A stretch of 64,000 nt of DNA from Pseudomonas rhodesiae (GTDB lineage Bacteria; Pseudomonadota; Gammaproteobacteria; Pseudomonadales; Pseudomonadaceae): contig NZ_VFEU01000001.1 of the NCBI RefSeq assembly GCF_007858255.1, positions 434,001-498,000 of the forward strand. The letters run 5' to 3'. The notes below the pieces were generated by a model, which was not told the DNA's origin, did no database searches, and saw only the letters and a program-made list of their open reading frames with translations. Numbering within the stretch: position 1 is the first letter of the stretch; every line of letters starts with the position of its first letter. Position numbers and translations under genes: made by a program. This document shows, piece after piece, positions 43,426 through 52,698 of this stretch.

Positions 43426-45623
43426 GGGTGTCGATCCTCCAAATCCTTGGGTTTCCAGGTTTTCAACAGCAAGGCATTGCTCACTACGCTGACGCTGGAC
43501 AACGCCATCGCCGCGCCCGCCAACACTGGGTTGAGCAGGCCGAAGGCCGCCAGGGGAATGCCAATCAAGTTATACACAAAGGCCCAGAACAGGTTCTGCC
43601 GGATCTTGGCGTAGGTCTTGCGGCTGATTTCCAGCGCGGCCGGCACCAGGCGCGGATCGCCGCGCATCAGGGTAATGCCGGCGGCATGCATGGCCACATC
43701 GGTGCCGCCGCCCATGGCGATGCCGATATCGGCGGCGGCCAGGGCCGGGGCATCATTGATGCCGTCGCCGACCATCGCCACCACGCCGGTTTTTTTCAGC
43801 GCGGCGACGGTGGCGGCTTTGTCGGCGGGCAGCACTTCGGCATGCACATCGTCGATGCCCAGCGCCTGCGCCACCACCTGTGCACTGCCGCGATTGTCGC
43901 CGGTGAGCAGATGGCTGCTGATGCCTTGAGCCGTGAGCTGCCCCACGGCCTGCAACGCACCGGGCTTGAGGGTGTCGCCAAATGCGAACAGCCCCAGCAC
44001 CCGCGGTTGTGCGCCTTGCTCGATCAACCAGGACAAAGTGCGACCTTCGGCCTCCCAGGTCTGAGCGGTTTGCGTCAGATCGCCAGGGTTCAGGCCGCTG
44101 TCTTCCAGCAGGCGGCGATTGCCCAAGGCCAGTGGCCGGCCATCGAGGGTGCCGGCGATACCGCGCCCGGTCAGGGATTGGCTGGCGCTGACATCGGCAA
44201 CGTTCAGCCCCTGTTCGGCGCAGGCTTCCAGCACTGCGTTGGCCAATGGGTGCTCGCTGCCGCGTTGCAGCGCGCCGGCTTGTTGCAACAGTTGGGCTTG
44301 ATTGCCATCCACCGCGATCATATGCGCGATTTTGGGCGTGCCGGAGGTGAGGGTGCCGGTCTTGTCGAACACTACGGCGCTGACTTCATGGGCACGTTCC
44401 AAGGCTTCGGCGTCCTTGATCAGAATGCCGTGTCGCGCGGCGACGCCGGTGCCGGCCATGATCGCGGTGGGTGTGGCCAGGCCCAGGGCGCATGGGCAGG
44501 CGATCACCAGCACCGCGACCGCATTGATGATGGCGGTTTCCAACGGCGCGCCGTACAGCCACCAGCCCACCAGCGTGATCAGCGCCAGCACCAGCACGGT
44601 CGGCACAAACACCTGGCTGACTTTGTCCACCAGTTTCTGGATCGGCGCCTTGGCGGCCTGGGCGTCTTCTACCAGACGGATGATCCGCGCCAGGACGCTC
44701 TCGGCGCCCAGCGCGGTGGTGCGCACCAACAGGCGGCCTTCACCGTTGATGGCGCCGCCAGTGACCTTATCGCCCGGTTGTTTCGGCACGGGCAAGCTCT
44801 CGCCGCTGATCAGGGCTTCGTCGGCATGGCTCTGGCCTTCGATCACTTCACCGTCCACCGGGAAGCGTTCGCCGGGTTTGACGCTGACCACATCGTTGAG
44901 GGACAGGGCGTTGATCGCCACCTCTTGTTCATGGCCATCGCGCACGCGGGTGGCGCGCTCGGGGCGCAAGGCTTCCAGGGCGCGGATGGCGCTGGCGGTC
45001 TGGCGCTTGGCGCGGCTTTCCAGGTATTTGCCCAGCAGGATCAGGGCGATCACCACTGCGGAGGCTTCGAAATACAGGTGCGGCATGCTGCCGGCGGGGG
45101 CGTTGAGCCATTCGTATAGGCTCAGGCCGTAACCGGCACTGGTGCCGATGGCCACCAGCAAATCCATATTGCCCGCCCCGGCGCGCACGGCTTTCCAGGC
45201 GGCCACGTAAAAGCGCGCGCCGAGGATAAATTGCACCGGGGTGGCCAGGGCGAATTGCACCCAGGCCGGTAGCATCCAATGCAGGCCGAACGGCTGCACC
45301 AGCATCGGCAGCACCAGGGGCAGCGCCAGCACGATGGCCAACAGCAAGGCCCAGCGCTCGCGGTGCAGGCGCTGGGCTTGATCGGCGGCGGTGCGGGTTT
45401 CGGTCTGCGGCAGGCTGGCGCTGTAACCGGCCTTGTCGACGGCGGCGATCAGCACGCTGGGGTCCATCTGGCCGAGGACTTCGACGTGGGCACGTTCATT
45501 GGCCAGGTTGACGCTGACGCTCTGCACCCCCGGCACCTTGCCCAGCGCGCGCTCGACACGCCCGGCGCAACTGGCGCAGGTCATACCGCCGATGGGCAGG
45601 TCAAAGGTGGTGGTTCCATTCAT
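43422..45623 (-). CDS. copA: Cu(I)-exporting P1B-type ATPase
   Basis: A 733-residue copper efflux ATPase. A single N-terminal metal-binding domain with GMTCASC (Cys16, Cys19) is followed by eight membrane helices and the CPC transport motif in [13 protein letters not shown]. The DKTGTLT phosphorylation site, the HP motif in [10 protein letters not shown] and [12 protein letters not shown] are visible. It pumps Cu(I) or Ag(I) from the cytoplasm. The ATG at 45623 is used because GGAGGA lies just upstream; an earlier in-frame start at 45638 would lie over that site. In Pseudomonas this enzyme is also called CueA. Confidence 0.94.
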   Translation of the reverse strand: MNGTTTFDLPIGGMTCASCAGRVERALGKVPGVQSVSVNLANERAHVEVLGQMDPSVLIAAVDKAGYSASLPQTETRTAADQAQRLHRERWALLLAIVLALPLVLPMLVQPFGLHWMLPAWVQFALATPVQFILGARFYVAAWKAVRAGAGNMDLLVAIGTSAGYGLSLYEWLNAPAGSMPHLYFEASAVVIALILLGKYLESRAKRQTASAIRALEALRPERATRVRDGHEQEVAINALSLNDVVSVKPGERFPVDGEVIEGQSHADEALISGESLPVPKQPGDKVTGGAINGEGRLLVRTTALGAESVLARIIRLVEDAQAAKAPIQKLVDKVSQVFVPTVLVLALITLVGWWLYGAPLETAIINAVAVLVIACPCALGLATPTAIMAGTGVAARHGILIKDAEALERAHEVSAVVFDKTGTLTSGTPKIAHMIAVDGNQAQLLQQAGALQRGSEHPLANAVLEACAEQGLNVADVSASQSLTGRGIAGTLDGRPLALGNRRLLEDSGLNPGDLTQTAQTWEAEGRTLSWLIEQGAQPRVLGLFAFGDTLKPGALQAVGQLTAQGISSHLLTGDNRGSAQVVAQALGIDDVHAEVLPADKAATVAALKKTGVVAMVGDGINDAPALAAADIGIAMGGGTDVAMHAAGITLMRGDPRLVPAALEISRKTYAKIRQNLFWAFVYNLIGIPLAAFGLLNPVLAGAAMALSSVSVVSNALLLKTWKPKDLEDRHP

Positions 45624-45652
45624 GGGGCAATCCTCCAAGAGAAGTGGCCCCT

Positions 45653-45683
45653 AGGATCAACCTTGTCCTGTGGGTAAGGTCAA
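45653..45683 (-). promoter_or_regulatory. CueR-type promoter of copA
   Basis: On the minus strand, TTGACC (-35) and GATCCT (-10) are separated by 19 bases, the long spacer diagnostic of MerR-family promoters. An imperfect dyad ACCTT...AAGGT of 21 bases (45660-45680) fills the spacer, as in E. coli copA. It sits 30 bases upstream of the copA start. Confidence 0.85.
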
Positions 45684-45689
45684 GCGCCT

Positions 45690-46070
45690 TCAGTATTCCA
45701 ATGCCGCAGGCTTGAGGTACATGCCGTCCGGACCTTGGGCGATCCGCAGTTTGCGTACGTCTCCGGCCTTCAACGTGATGTTCTGCGCCGGCGGTGCCAG
45801 CAGACCCGGCAAGCAGCCCGGCGCCTGGCCCGGCAGCAACTTGAGGCGCAATGACAGGTTACCCGCCGGCAAGTTGAACGAGGTGGACTGCTCCTGGAAC
45901 AGCCGGCCGGCCAACTGGTCGTTGAGGTACAGGCCAATCTCGCAATTGGTCGGCACTTCCAGGCGTTCCCGGGAAATGATCAGCACCGCATAGTCTTCTG
46001 CGGCCAGGGCCTGGGGCGCGGCGGCAGACAAGCTCATCAGGCCCACAAGGCCAAAAAACGACCAGCGCAT
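45690..46070 (-). CDS. Exported protein of unknown function in the copper cluster
   Basis: A 126-residue protein with a signal peptide (FFGLVGLMSLSAAAPQALAA) and a beta-rich mature part with two Cys (TNCEIGLYL and PGCLPGLL). I do not recognise the family. The ATG at 46070 has GGAGTA eight bases upstream. It sits upstream of the CueR promoter of copA, on the same strand, and the copZ promoter lies behind it. Co-regulation with copper genes is possible, but no CueR site of its own is visible. Confidence 0.75.
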   Translation of the reverse strand: MRWSFFGLVGLMSLSAAAPQALAAEDYAVLIISRERLEVPTNCEIGLYLNDQLAGRLFQEQSTSFNLPAGNLSLRLKLLPGQAPGCLPGLLAPPAQNITLKAGDVRKLRIAQGPDGMYLKPAALEY

Positions 46071-46158
46071 GGCGAGTACTCCGTGGTTCACAGCTTGAGA
46101 AAGTTGAAGCTTGGCCGACGTGGCCGCCGAATACCAGCCCGGCCGATTTCTCAGGAAC

Positions 46159-46189
46159 TTGACCTTGCCATCGTGGCAAGGTCGAGACT
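46159..46189 (+). promoter_or_regulatory. CueR-type promoter of copZ
   Basis: TTGACC (46159-46164) and GAGACT (46184-46189) are separated by 19 bases. The spacer holds a 21-base dyad with perfect eight-base arms ACCTTGCC/GGCAAGGT (46162-46182). This is the classic CueR operator geometry and lies 29 bases before copZ. Confidence 0.88.
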
Positions 46190-46218
46190 GGGTCCAACCT
46201 CATCAAAGGAGTCATGTC

Positions 46219-46410
46219 ATGCAAGTATTCACTGTGGAAGGAATGACCTGCGGCCATTGCGTCAAAGCGGTGACCCAAGCGGTACAGAGCCAGGACCCGA
46301 CAGCCGAAGTGAAGGTGGACCTGGCGGCGAAGCAGGTCAGCGTGCAGAGCCAACTGAGCCGTGAAGCGATTGCCGGGCTGATCAAGGAGGAAGGCTACAG
46401 CGTCGTCTGA
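46219..46410 (+). CDS. copZ: Copper chaperone CopZ (HMA domain)
   Basis: A 63-residue ferredoxin-fold metallochaperone with the metal site GMTCGHC (Cys11, Cys14). It carries Cu(I) to CopA. AAGGAG lies seven bases before the ATG; an upstream in-frame extension would cover the CueR promoter and is rejected. It is transcribed divergently from the exported protein gene and copA-cueR, under its own CueR-type promoter. Confidence 0.94.
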   Translation: MQVFTVEGMTCGHCVKAVTQAVQSQDPTAEVKVDLAAKQVSVQSQLSREAIAGLIKEEGYSVV

Positions 46411-46444
46411 AATTTAATAGTTAGCGAGCTATCGTAATGTTCAA

Positions 46445-46493
46445 GGCACCCAAGCACGGCTAGACTGTCGGGCTGCCGACTCACTTGGGTGCC
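46445..46493 (+). promoter_or_regulatory. Inverted repeat just before the Bcr/CflA start codon
   Basis: GGCACCCAAG (46445-46454) and CTTGGGTGCC (46484-46493) form perfect ten-base arms 29 bases apart, ending two bases before the ATG at 46496. No ordinary Shine-Dalgarno is visible. The space between the arms contains TAGACT, a possible -10 box. The repeat could be an operator around the promoter or, if both arms are transcribed, a hairpin over the ribosome site. Confidence 0.5.
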
Positions 46494-46495
46494 TG

Positions 46496-47689
46496 ATGAA
46501 CCTTCGCATAATTCTGATCCTGGGCGCCCTGAGCGCCTTCGCTCCACTGGCGATCGATTTTTACTTGCCGGGTTTTCCGGCGATGGCCACCGCGTTTGCC
46601 ACCGATGAAAAACATATCCAACTGACTTTGGCGGTGTATTTCGCCGGCCTGGCTATCGGCCAATTGATCTACGGCCCCCTGGCAGACCGTTTCGGTCGGC
46701 GCGGGCCGCTGCTCAGCGGCGTGACCCTGTTTACCTTGGCCTCCTTCGCCTGTGCCTTTGCGCCGTCCCTGGAATGGCTGATCGGCGCGCGCTTTGTGCA
46801 AGCCCTGGGTGGCTGCGCGGGCATGGTGATTTCCCGCGCGGTGGTCAGCGACAAATGCGATGCCGTGGGCTCGGCCAAAGTGTTCTCCCAACTGATGCTG
46901 GTGACCGGCCTGGCGCCGATCCTCGCGCCGCTGGCCGGTGGCTTGATGGTGGGGTTGTGGGGCTGGCAGTCGATCTTCCTGGCGTTGTCGATCTTCAGCG
47001 TGATGGCGGCAGTCGCCGTGGCGGTTGGGTTGCCGGAAACCTTCCCGGCCCATCAACCCCGCCAGCCATTGTCCGGCTCGCTGCGTCGTTATCTCGGGTT
47101 GCTGTCGGACCGGGTCTACCTCGGCTATGCCCTCACCGGCGCGCTGTCGATTGCCGGGATGTTTGCCTACATCGCCGGTTCACCTTTCGTATTTATCAAA
47201 CTCTACGGCGTGCCCGCCGAGCATTACGGCTGGGTGTTCGGATCCAACGCCGCCGGTTTTATCCTGGTGGCCCAGCTCAATGCCCGGCTGTTAGCCAAAC
47301 GTGGCCCGGCATTTTTGCTGTCGCGCACAGTGTGGGTGTACGTGGCGGCGGCGCTGACGCTGCTGGGAGTGGCCGCGCTGCGCACCCAAGCGCTGTGGCC
47401 TCTGCTGATACCGCTGTTTATCTGTATCGCCAGCCTGGGTTGCATCCTGCCTAACACCTCGGCCTGTGCTATGGCAGGCCAGGGCGCGCGGGCCGGTAGT
47501 GCTTCGGCATTGCTCGGTTGTATTCAGTTCGGCGTGGCGGCGGGGGCGGCGTCGTTGGTGGGGGCGTTGCACGATGGCACAGCGATGCCGATGGCGATGG
47601 TCATCAGCTTGTGCGGGCTATTGGCGGTGACAGTGGCCATGTCGACCTTGCGCCTGCAACGGGCCAGGGCCGTGCAGGCGCAGGGCTGA
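46496..47689 (+). CDS. Bcr/CflA family multidrug efflux MFS transporter
   Basis: A 397-residue, 12-helix major facilitator protein of the drug:H+ antiporter 1 type. It starts MNLRIILILGALSAFAPLAIDFYLPGFP, the Bcr/CflA signature, and has the motif A region GPLADRFGRRGPLL. Export of drugs such as bicyclomycin or chloramphenicol, or of small metabolites, is the family role; substrate unknown. An unusual inverted repeat abuts its start codon. Confidence 0.9.
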   Translation: MNLRIILILGALSAFAPLAIDFYLPGFPAMATAFATDEKHIQLTLAVYFAGLAIGQLIYGPLADRFGRRGPLLSGVTLFTLASFACAFAPSLEWLIGARFVQALGGCAGMVISRAVVSDKCDAVGSAKVFSQLMLVTGLAPILAPLAGGLMVGLWGWQSIFLALSIFSVMAAVAVAVGLPETFPAHQPRQPLSGSLRRYLGLLSDRVYLGYALTGALSIAGMFAYIAGSPFVFIKLYGVPAEHYGWVFGSNAAGFILVAQLNARLLAKRGPAFLLSRTVWVYVAAALTLLGVAALRTQALWPLLIPLFICIASLGCILPNTSACAMAGQGARAGSASALLGCIQFGVAAGAASLVGALHDGTAMPMAMVISLCGLLAVTVAMSTLRLQRARAVQAQG

Positions 47690-47698
47690 CCGAGGGGG

Positions 47699-47872
47699 TC
47701 AGCCAGCGGCGGCGCGCTGCTGGTTGACCCGGAAATTGTGCGGCGCCTGAATGCGCGCTTGCAGGGTCTCGGCAAAGGCGCGGGCCTCGGCTTCACTGCG
47801 GAAGGTAATGGTTCTCTGGTCCAGACGGACCTCCCATTGAGATTTTGCTAACGCTTTTATCAGGATCTTCAT
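47699..47872 (-). CDS. Small conserved-looking protein of unknown function
   Basis: A 57-residue protein, MKILIKALAKSQWEVRLDQR at its start and NFRVNQQRAAAG at its end, basic and without a membrane segment. GAGGAAG lies six bases before the ATG at 47872, which supports it as a real gene. The middle (TITFRSEAEARAFAETLQARI) looks like a small alpha-beta module resembling DUF2188-type folds, but this is weak. It is convergent with the Bcr/CflA gene. Confidence 0.65.
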   Translation of the reverse strand: MKILIKALAKSQWEVRLDQRTITFRSEAEARAFAETLQARIQAPHNFRVNQQRAAAG

Positions 47873-47967
47873 TGCTGACTTCCTCACGTAAAAGAATCGT
47901 GGCAAAGGCGGCCAATATAAACCCGAATGCGCTCGCAAATATGACAAAGGTCAACTGTCTGACTAGC

Positions 47968-48005
47968 GGCGTCGTCCTTCACTCACACGAGTAACAGACG
48001 ACGCC
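47968..48005. terminator. Hairpin at the 3' end of the alcohol dehydrogenase-like gene
   Basis: A nine-base stem (GGCGTCGTC/GACGACGCC) with a 20-base loop lies just beyond the stop of the leftward dehydrogenase gene and upstream of the 57-residue gene. It has no adjacent T run on the minus strand, so a terminator role is only likely. Confidence 0.45.
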
Positions 48006-48017
48006 TACAGACCTGTT

Positions 48018-49031
48018 TCAGAAACCTTCCAACACGATCTTACCCTTGGCCTTACCGCTTTCCAGCAGCGCGTGAGCCCGACGCAGATTGGCCGCGTTGA
48101 TCGCACCGAAGTGCTCGCCCACGGTGGTTTCCAGCGTGCCGGCGTCGATCAGTTCAGCCACGCGATTGAGCAGGTGGTGTTGTTCGATCATGTCCGGCGT
48201 CTCGAACATTGAGCGGGTGTACATAAACTCCCAATGCAGCGACAGGCTCTTGCGCTTGAGCTTGCTGACGTCCAGTGCCTTGGGGTCGTCGATCAGCGCG
48301 AGCTTGCCCTGAGGTTGCAGCGCTTCGACCAACTGATCCAGGTGGTGCTCGGTCTGGGTCAGGCTGGCGACATGGGTCACCTGCGCTTCGCCTGCCTGTT
48401 GCAAGGCTTGGCTCAGCGGCTGGCTGTGGTCGATCACCCGATGGGCGCCCAGTGCCTTGGCCCATGCTTGGGTTTCCGGGCGCGACGCGGTGCCGATCAC
48501 TTTCAATGCCGTCAGTTGCCGGGCCAGTTGGGTGAGGATCGAACCCACACCGCCGGCGGCGCCGACGATCAGCAGGCTCTGGCCTTCATCTTCCTTGCCC
48601 TCGCGAATCTGCAGGCGCTCGAACAGCAGTTCCCAGGCCGTGATAGCGGTCAGCGGCAGCGCGGCGGCTTCGGCAAAGTTCAGGCTCTTGGGCATATGCC
48701 CGACGATGCGTTCGTCCACCGTGTGCAGTTCGCTGTTGCCGCCCGGGCGGGTCAGGGAGCCGGCGTAGAACACCTTGTCGCCAGCCTTGAACAGGGTCAC
48801 GTCGCTGCCGACCGCCTTGACCACCCCGGCGACGTCCCAGCCCAGCACCTTGGCAGCGCCGTGTTCGGGGGCGACGTTCTGGCGCACTTTGGTGTCCACC
48901 GGGTTGACCGAGATGGCTTTGACTTCCACCAGCAGGTCGCGTGGGCCGGCGACGGGGGCCGGTAGTTCGATGTCTTGCAGGGACAGAGGGTCGTTGATGG
49001 GCAGTGATGCGTAGTAGGCAATGGCTTTCAT
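48018..49031 (-). CDS. Zinc-type alcohol dehydrogenase-like / quinone reductase family protein
   Basis: A 337-residue medium-chain dehydrogenase/reductase. It has a GroES-like N-terminus (DLLVEVKAISVNPVDTKVR) and a Rossmann domain with LLIVGAAGGVGSILTQLARQL, the cofactor fingerprint. The catalytic zinc ligands of classical alcohol dehydrogenases are missing, which fits the quinone oxidoreductase/zinc-free subgroup. It lies 24 bases downstream of the monooxygenase gene, likely in one operon, with a divergent LysR gene. Confidence 0.88.
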   Translation of the reverse strand: MKAIAYYASLPINDPLSLQDIELPAPVAGPRDLLVEVKAISVNPVDTKVRQNVAPEHGAAKVLGWDVAGVVKAVGSDVTLFKAGDKVFYAGSLTRPGGNSELHTVDERIVGHMPKSLNFAEAAALPLTAITAWELLFERLQIREGKEDEGQSLLIVGAAGGVGSILTQLARQLTALKVIGTASRPETQAWAKALGAHRVIDHSQPLSQALQQAGEAQVTHVASLTQTEHHLDQLVEALQPQGKLALIDDPKALDVSKLKRKSLSLHWEFMYTRSMFETPDMIEQHHLLNRVAELIDAGTLETTVGEHFGAINAANLRRAHALLESGKAKGKIVLEGF

Positions 49032-49055
49032 GGAGGCTCCGGAAAATAGCGGTGA

Positions 49056-49349
49056 TCAGGCGAGAAAATTCAGGCGTTTGAGTTCGAAATGTTCGAGTAC
49101 CTGCGCCGCCTCGGCGCGGAAGTGCTGGATATGCGCACTCTGGTCGTGGGCGGCCAGGGCTGCGTCGTCGCGCCAGCGTTCGAGCATGTAGAAGGTCTCG
49201 GGGTGTTGCTGGTCCTGATGCAGGTCGTACTGCTCGCAGCCGTCTTCACGGCGTGTGGGTTCAAGCAGACCGCGCAGCAGGGTTTCCAGGGCGGCCTGTT
49301 GGCCAGGTTTGGCGATCAGCGTGGCGATCACGTTAAAGGCAGCGGACAT
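49056..49349 (-). CDS. Putative quinol monooxygenase (ABM domain)
   Basis: A 97-residue antibiotic biosynthesis monooxygenase (ABM/YgiN-like) protein with the ferredoxin-like fold expected to act as a dimer. Segments such as FNVIATLIAKPGQQAALETLLRGL, EQYDLHQDQQHPETFYMLERW and FELKRLNFLA are typical. With the adjacent quinone reductase-like gene it suggests quinone or aromatic detoxification; the substrate is not shown. Confidence 0.88.
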   Translation of the reverse strand: MSAAFNVIATLIAKPGQQAALETLLRGLLEPTRREDGCEQYDLHQDQQHPETFYMLERWRDDAALAAHDQSAHIQHFRAEAAQVLEHFELKRLNFLA

Positions 49350-49453
49350 AAGCGACTCCTGGCACGTTAAACACGGGGTGGGCAGATGATTGGCTATTTC
49401 ACGCCATCATAAAAGCGGCTAAAACAGAGGGCTGTTTCAACGGAATTTTGATA

Positions 49454-50383
49454 ATGCTGCGCTTCGATGATTTGCAATTGTTTGTACGAGCGGCGGACTT
49501 GGGCAGCCTGTCGGCAGCGGCGCGGGTGATGGACCTGTCGCCGGCGGTGGCCAGTGCGGCGCTCAAGCGCATTGAGCAGCAGTTGGGCGCGCGTTTGCTG
49601 GCGCGCTCCACTCGCAGCCTGCGCTTGACCGCCGAGGGTGAGGGGTTCCTGGAGTATGCCCGAGCTGCGTTGGGTTCCTTGGATGAGGGCCGGCGCTTGC
49701 TGGCCAGCGGTCAGGACCATGTCAGCGGCGTGCTGCAACTCTCGGCACCGTCGGACTTTGGCCGTAACCAATTACTGCCCTGGCTGGATGAGTTCCAGCG
49801 TGAATATCCACAGCTCAACGTGCGCCTGTTGTTGGGCGATCGAATCGCCGACCTGTTTCGCCAACCGGTGGATATCGCCCTGCGCTACGGCGAACCCGAG
49901 GACTCCAGCCTGGTGGCGCTGCCCGTGGCGCCGAGCAACGTGCGTGTGCTATGCGCCGCCCCCAGTTATTTGGCGCGTCACGGCGAACCCCGTCACCTGG
50001 AACAACTGGCTCAGCACAATTGCCTGTTGTACATGCTCGGTAGCCGCGTGCATGACCATTGGGCGTTTCGCGACGGTAAGCGCGACATCAGTCTGACGGT
50101 CAGCGGCGACCGTTTCAGCGACGACGCCGATGTGGTGCGGCGCTGGGCGGTGGCCGGCGTGGGCATTGCCTACAAATCCTGGCTGGATGTGAGCACCGAC
50201 GTGCTCGCCGGGCGCCTGCGCTTGATCCTCCCAGAGCTGCGCGGCGAGCCCACACCGCTCAATCTGCTGTGTGCCCATCGGGCGCAATTGAGCAAACCCG
50301 TCAACTTGCTGCGGGACATGCTGGTCACCCGTTGTGCGAACTTGACCGCGCAAATGCCGGAGCCAGCAGGGGCTGGGCAATAG
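49454..50383 (+). CDS. LysR family transcriptional regulator
   Basis: A 309-residue LysR regulator. The N-terminal winged HTH (LRFDDLQLFVRAADLGSLSAAARVMDLSPAVASAALKRIEQQLGARLL) is followed by a LysR substrate-binding domain. The ATG at 49454 is used; a TTG two codons earlier is less likely. It is divergent from the monooxygenase/quinone reductase pair with about 100 bases between, so it probably regulates them. The 49350-49453 gap contains the shared promoter; no T-N11-A site was fixed. Confidence 0.9.
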   Translation: MLRFDDLQLFVRAADLGSLSAAARVMDLSPAVASAALKRIEQQLGARLLARSTRSLRLTAEGEGFLEYARAALGSLDEGRRLLASGQDHVSGVLQLSAPSDFGRNQLLPWLDEFQREYPQLNVRLLLGDRIADLFRQPVDIALRYGEPEDSSLVALPVAPSNVRVLCAAPSYLARHGEPRHLEQLAQHNCLLYMLGSRVHDHWAFRDGKRDISLTVSGDRFSDDADVVRRWAVAGVGIAYKSWLDVSTDVLAGRLRLILPELRGEPTPLNLLCAHRAQLSKPVNLLRDMLVTRCANLTAQMPEPAGAGQ

Positions 50384-50517
50384 CCTCCACCACAGCCAGA
50401 AATTTCACTCATGTTCTGTCCCTATTCGCGCTGTCAGACGCCGCGGAACCGGCCCATAGCGCACCTATACTTTGGCGCCAACCGCAGCAGAAAAGTGATT
50501 TAACAGGGAGTGAACCG

Positions 50518-51207
50518 ATGGAAGCAGCACCTTGTATCAGTCAGATCGCCGGCTTGCTCGCCGAGCCGAAACGCGCCGCCATGCTCTGGGTTTTGATGGA
50601 CGGCTCCGCTAAGACTTCAGAAGAACTCGCCAGCCTGACCGGGCTCTCGCCAGCGTCGGCCAATGCGCATTTGGCGCGGCTCACCGGCAGTGGCTTGCTA
50701 CGGGCCGAGGCGCGGCGCGGCAAGCGTCTGTTTCGGGTGGCCGCCGCCGATGTCAGCCTCGCCATCGATGCGTTGGCCAGTACCACCCTGGCCAGTGCCG
50801 CTCGTGCTGCGCCCTGTTCGCCGGAACCGACGCTGTTGGCGCCGCCGTCACTGCGTCGGGCGCGACTGTGTCACGGCCATCTCGGCGGCGAGCTGGCGGC
50901 GGGGCTGTACGAGCGCATGATGGCGGCGAGGTGGATCGAGCGTTATGAACAACGCACCGATGTCACCGTCAAGGGGGCCCAGCAACTGGCGAACTTGGGC
51001 ATTTTCACCCAGGCACTGAGCTCGCCGCTGACCTGCGATTGTTTCGACTGGAGCCAGCAGCATCCGCACTTGGGCGGTGCGCTGGGGGCGGGGTTGCTGC
51101 AATTGTTTCTGCAATCGAACTGGGTCAGCCTGATCAATGATTCCCAAGCGCTACAGGTCAGTGACATCGGGCAGCAGGAAATCGCCCGGCTGGCCGCTTC
51201 TGAATAG
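50518..51207 (+). CDS. ArsR family winged-helix regulator
   Basis: A 229-residue regulator. The N-terminal ArsR-type HTH (ISQIAGLLAEPKRAAMLWVLMDGSAKTSEELASLTGLSPASANAHLARLTGSGLL) is followed by a longer C-terminal domain than in typical ArsR proteins. The latter includes LCHGHLGGELAAGLYERM and CDCFDWSQQHPHLGGALG. The Cys and His residues there could bind a ligand or metal, but the family signal is not known. GGAG lies seven bases before the ATG at 50518. It precedes the MFS gene by about 100 bases and may regulate it. Confidence 0.85.
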   Translation: MEAAPCISQIAGLLAEPKRAAMLWVLMDGSAKTSEELASLTGLSPASANAHLARLTGSGLLRAEARRGKRLFRVAAADVSLAIDALASTTLASAARAAPCSPEPTLLAPPSLRRARLCHGHLGGELAAGLYERMMAARWIERYEQRTDVTVKGAQQLANLGIFTQALSSPLTCDCFDWSQQHPHLGGALGAGLLQLFLQSNWVSLINDSQALQVSDIGQQEIARLAASE

Positions 51208-51308
51208 TCGTGGCGTCGTTGAGAGTTTTAATCAGGTCGCATCCAGCAAAAATCTGGAAAAAGCATGCCGCACACTCGTCTTCAGGCTTTTCTTACTGAG
51301 GGTGTGGC

Positions 51309-52679
51309 ATGGGTATGCAAGGTTTTAGTGCAGCGGAACGCCTCGAACGGTTACCCATCAGCGGTTACCACCGAGTGATTTTTATCATCATTGCCTTGGC
51401 GTTTTTTTTCGACTCCATGGATCTGGCAATGATGACGTTTCTGTTGGGCTCGATCAAAACCGAGTTCGGGCTGAGCACCGCCCAGGCGGGTTTGCTCGCC
51501 AGTTCGAGTTTTTTCGGCATGGTGGTGGGGGCGTCGTTGTCCGGGATGCTCGCCGATCGCTTCGGGCGTAAGCCGGTGTTTCAGTGGAGCATCGTGCTGT
51601 GGGGCTTGGCCAGCTATCTGTGTTCCACGGCGCAGACCGTGGAGACATTGACGCTGTTTCGTATCCTGCTGGGGATCGGCATGGGCATGGAGTTTCCGAT
51701 TGCGCAATCGATGCTGTCCGAGCTGATCCCGGCCAAGGCGCGCGGGCGCTATATCGCGTTGATGGATGGTTTCTGGCCGCTGGGCTTTGTGGCGGCGGGG
51801 GTGCTGTCGTATTTCCTGCTGCCGGTGATCGGCTGGCGTGAAATCTTCCTGGTGTTGGCGGTGCCTGCGGTGTTTGTGTTGGCGATCCGTTTTTTCATCC
51901 CCGAATCGCCGCGCTGGCTGGAGCAGGCCGGCCGCCATGACGCAGCGGACAACGTGCTGATTGGGATCGAGAACAAAGTGCGTACCTCCCTGGGCCGCAC
52001 CGACTTGCCGGAACCGATTCGCCTGCCACGGGTACAGAGCGTGCCGGGGAATTTCTTTTCGGCGTTCCAGCAATTGTGGTCCGCGCAGTATCGCCAGCGC
52101 ACGCTGATGATCTGGAGCGTCTGGTTCTTTGCCCTGCTCGGTTTCTACGGCCTGACTTCGTGGCTGAGCGCGCTGTTGCAGCAGTCCGGTTTCGCGGTGA
52201 CCCAATCGGTGTACTACACGGTGATCATTTCCCTGGGCGGGATCCCCGGCTTTTTGATGGCGGCCTGGTTGGTCGAGCGCTGGGGGCGTAAACCGGTGTG
52301 TGTGGTGACATTGCTCGGTGGCGGCTTGATGGCGTTTCTGTATGGGCAGAGTGCGGTGTTTGGCGGCAATGTCGGCTTGCTTATCACCACGGGGCTGTTG
52401 ATGCAGTTCTTTTTGTTTGGCATGTGGGCGGTGCTCTACACCTACACCCCGGAGTTGTACCCCACGTCGGCGCGGGCGACCGGGTCCGGGTTTGCCTCGG
52501 CGATTGGCCGGGTCGGTTCGTTGCTGGGGCCGTTGGTGACCGGGCTGGTGTTTCCGGTGACCGGGCAGGGCGGAGTATTTGCCTTGGGCGCGCTGTGTTT
52601 TGCGGTGGCGGCGCTGGTGGTGTGGGTATTTGGGATGGAAACCAAGGGCAAAACGTTGGAAGAGTTGGCCGAAGCCTGA
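51309..52679 (+). CDS. MFS transporter (sugar/organic ion porter type)
   Basis: A 456-residue, 12-helix major facilitator transporter. It has motif A (GMLADRFGRKPVFQWS), the PESPRWL motif after helix 6, its C-terminal repeat counterpart (AAWLVERWGRKPVCVV), and the Y-T-PELYPTSARATG segment typical of sugar-porter/SV2/organic-cation-like subfamilies. The substrate is unknown. It ends 19 bases before a strong terminator and follows the ArsR gene on the same strand. Confidence 0.88.
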   Translation: MGMQGFSAAERLERLPISGYHRVIFIIIALAFFFDSMDLAMMTFLLGSIKTEFGLSTAQAGLLASSSFFGMVVGASLSGMLADRFGRKPVFQWSIVLWGLASYLCSTAQTVETLTLFRILLGIGMGMEFPIAQSMLSELIPAKARGRYIALMDGFWPLGFVAAGVLSYFLLPVIGWREIFLVLAVPAVFVLAIRFFIPESPRWLEQAGRHDAADNVLIGIENKVRTSLGRTDLPEPIRLPRVQSVPGNFFSAFQQLWSAQYRQRTLMIWSVWFFALLGFYGLTSWLSALLQQSGFAVTQSVYYTVIISLGGIPGFLMAAWLVERWGRKPVCVVTLLGGGLMAFLYGQSAVFGGNVGLLITTGLLMQFFLFGMWAVLYTYTPELYPTSARATGSGFASAIGRVGSLLGPLVTGLVFPVTGQGGVFALGALCFAVAALVVWVFGMETKGKTLEELAEA

Positions 52680-52698
52680 AAACCGCTGCGCAAAAGAA

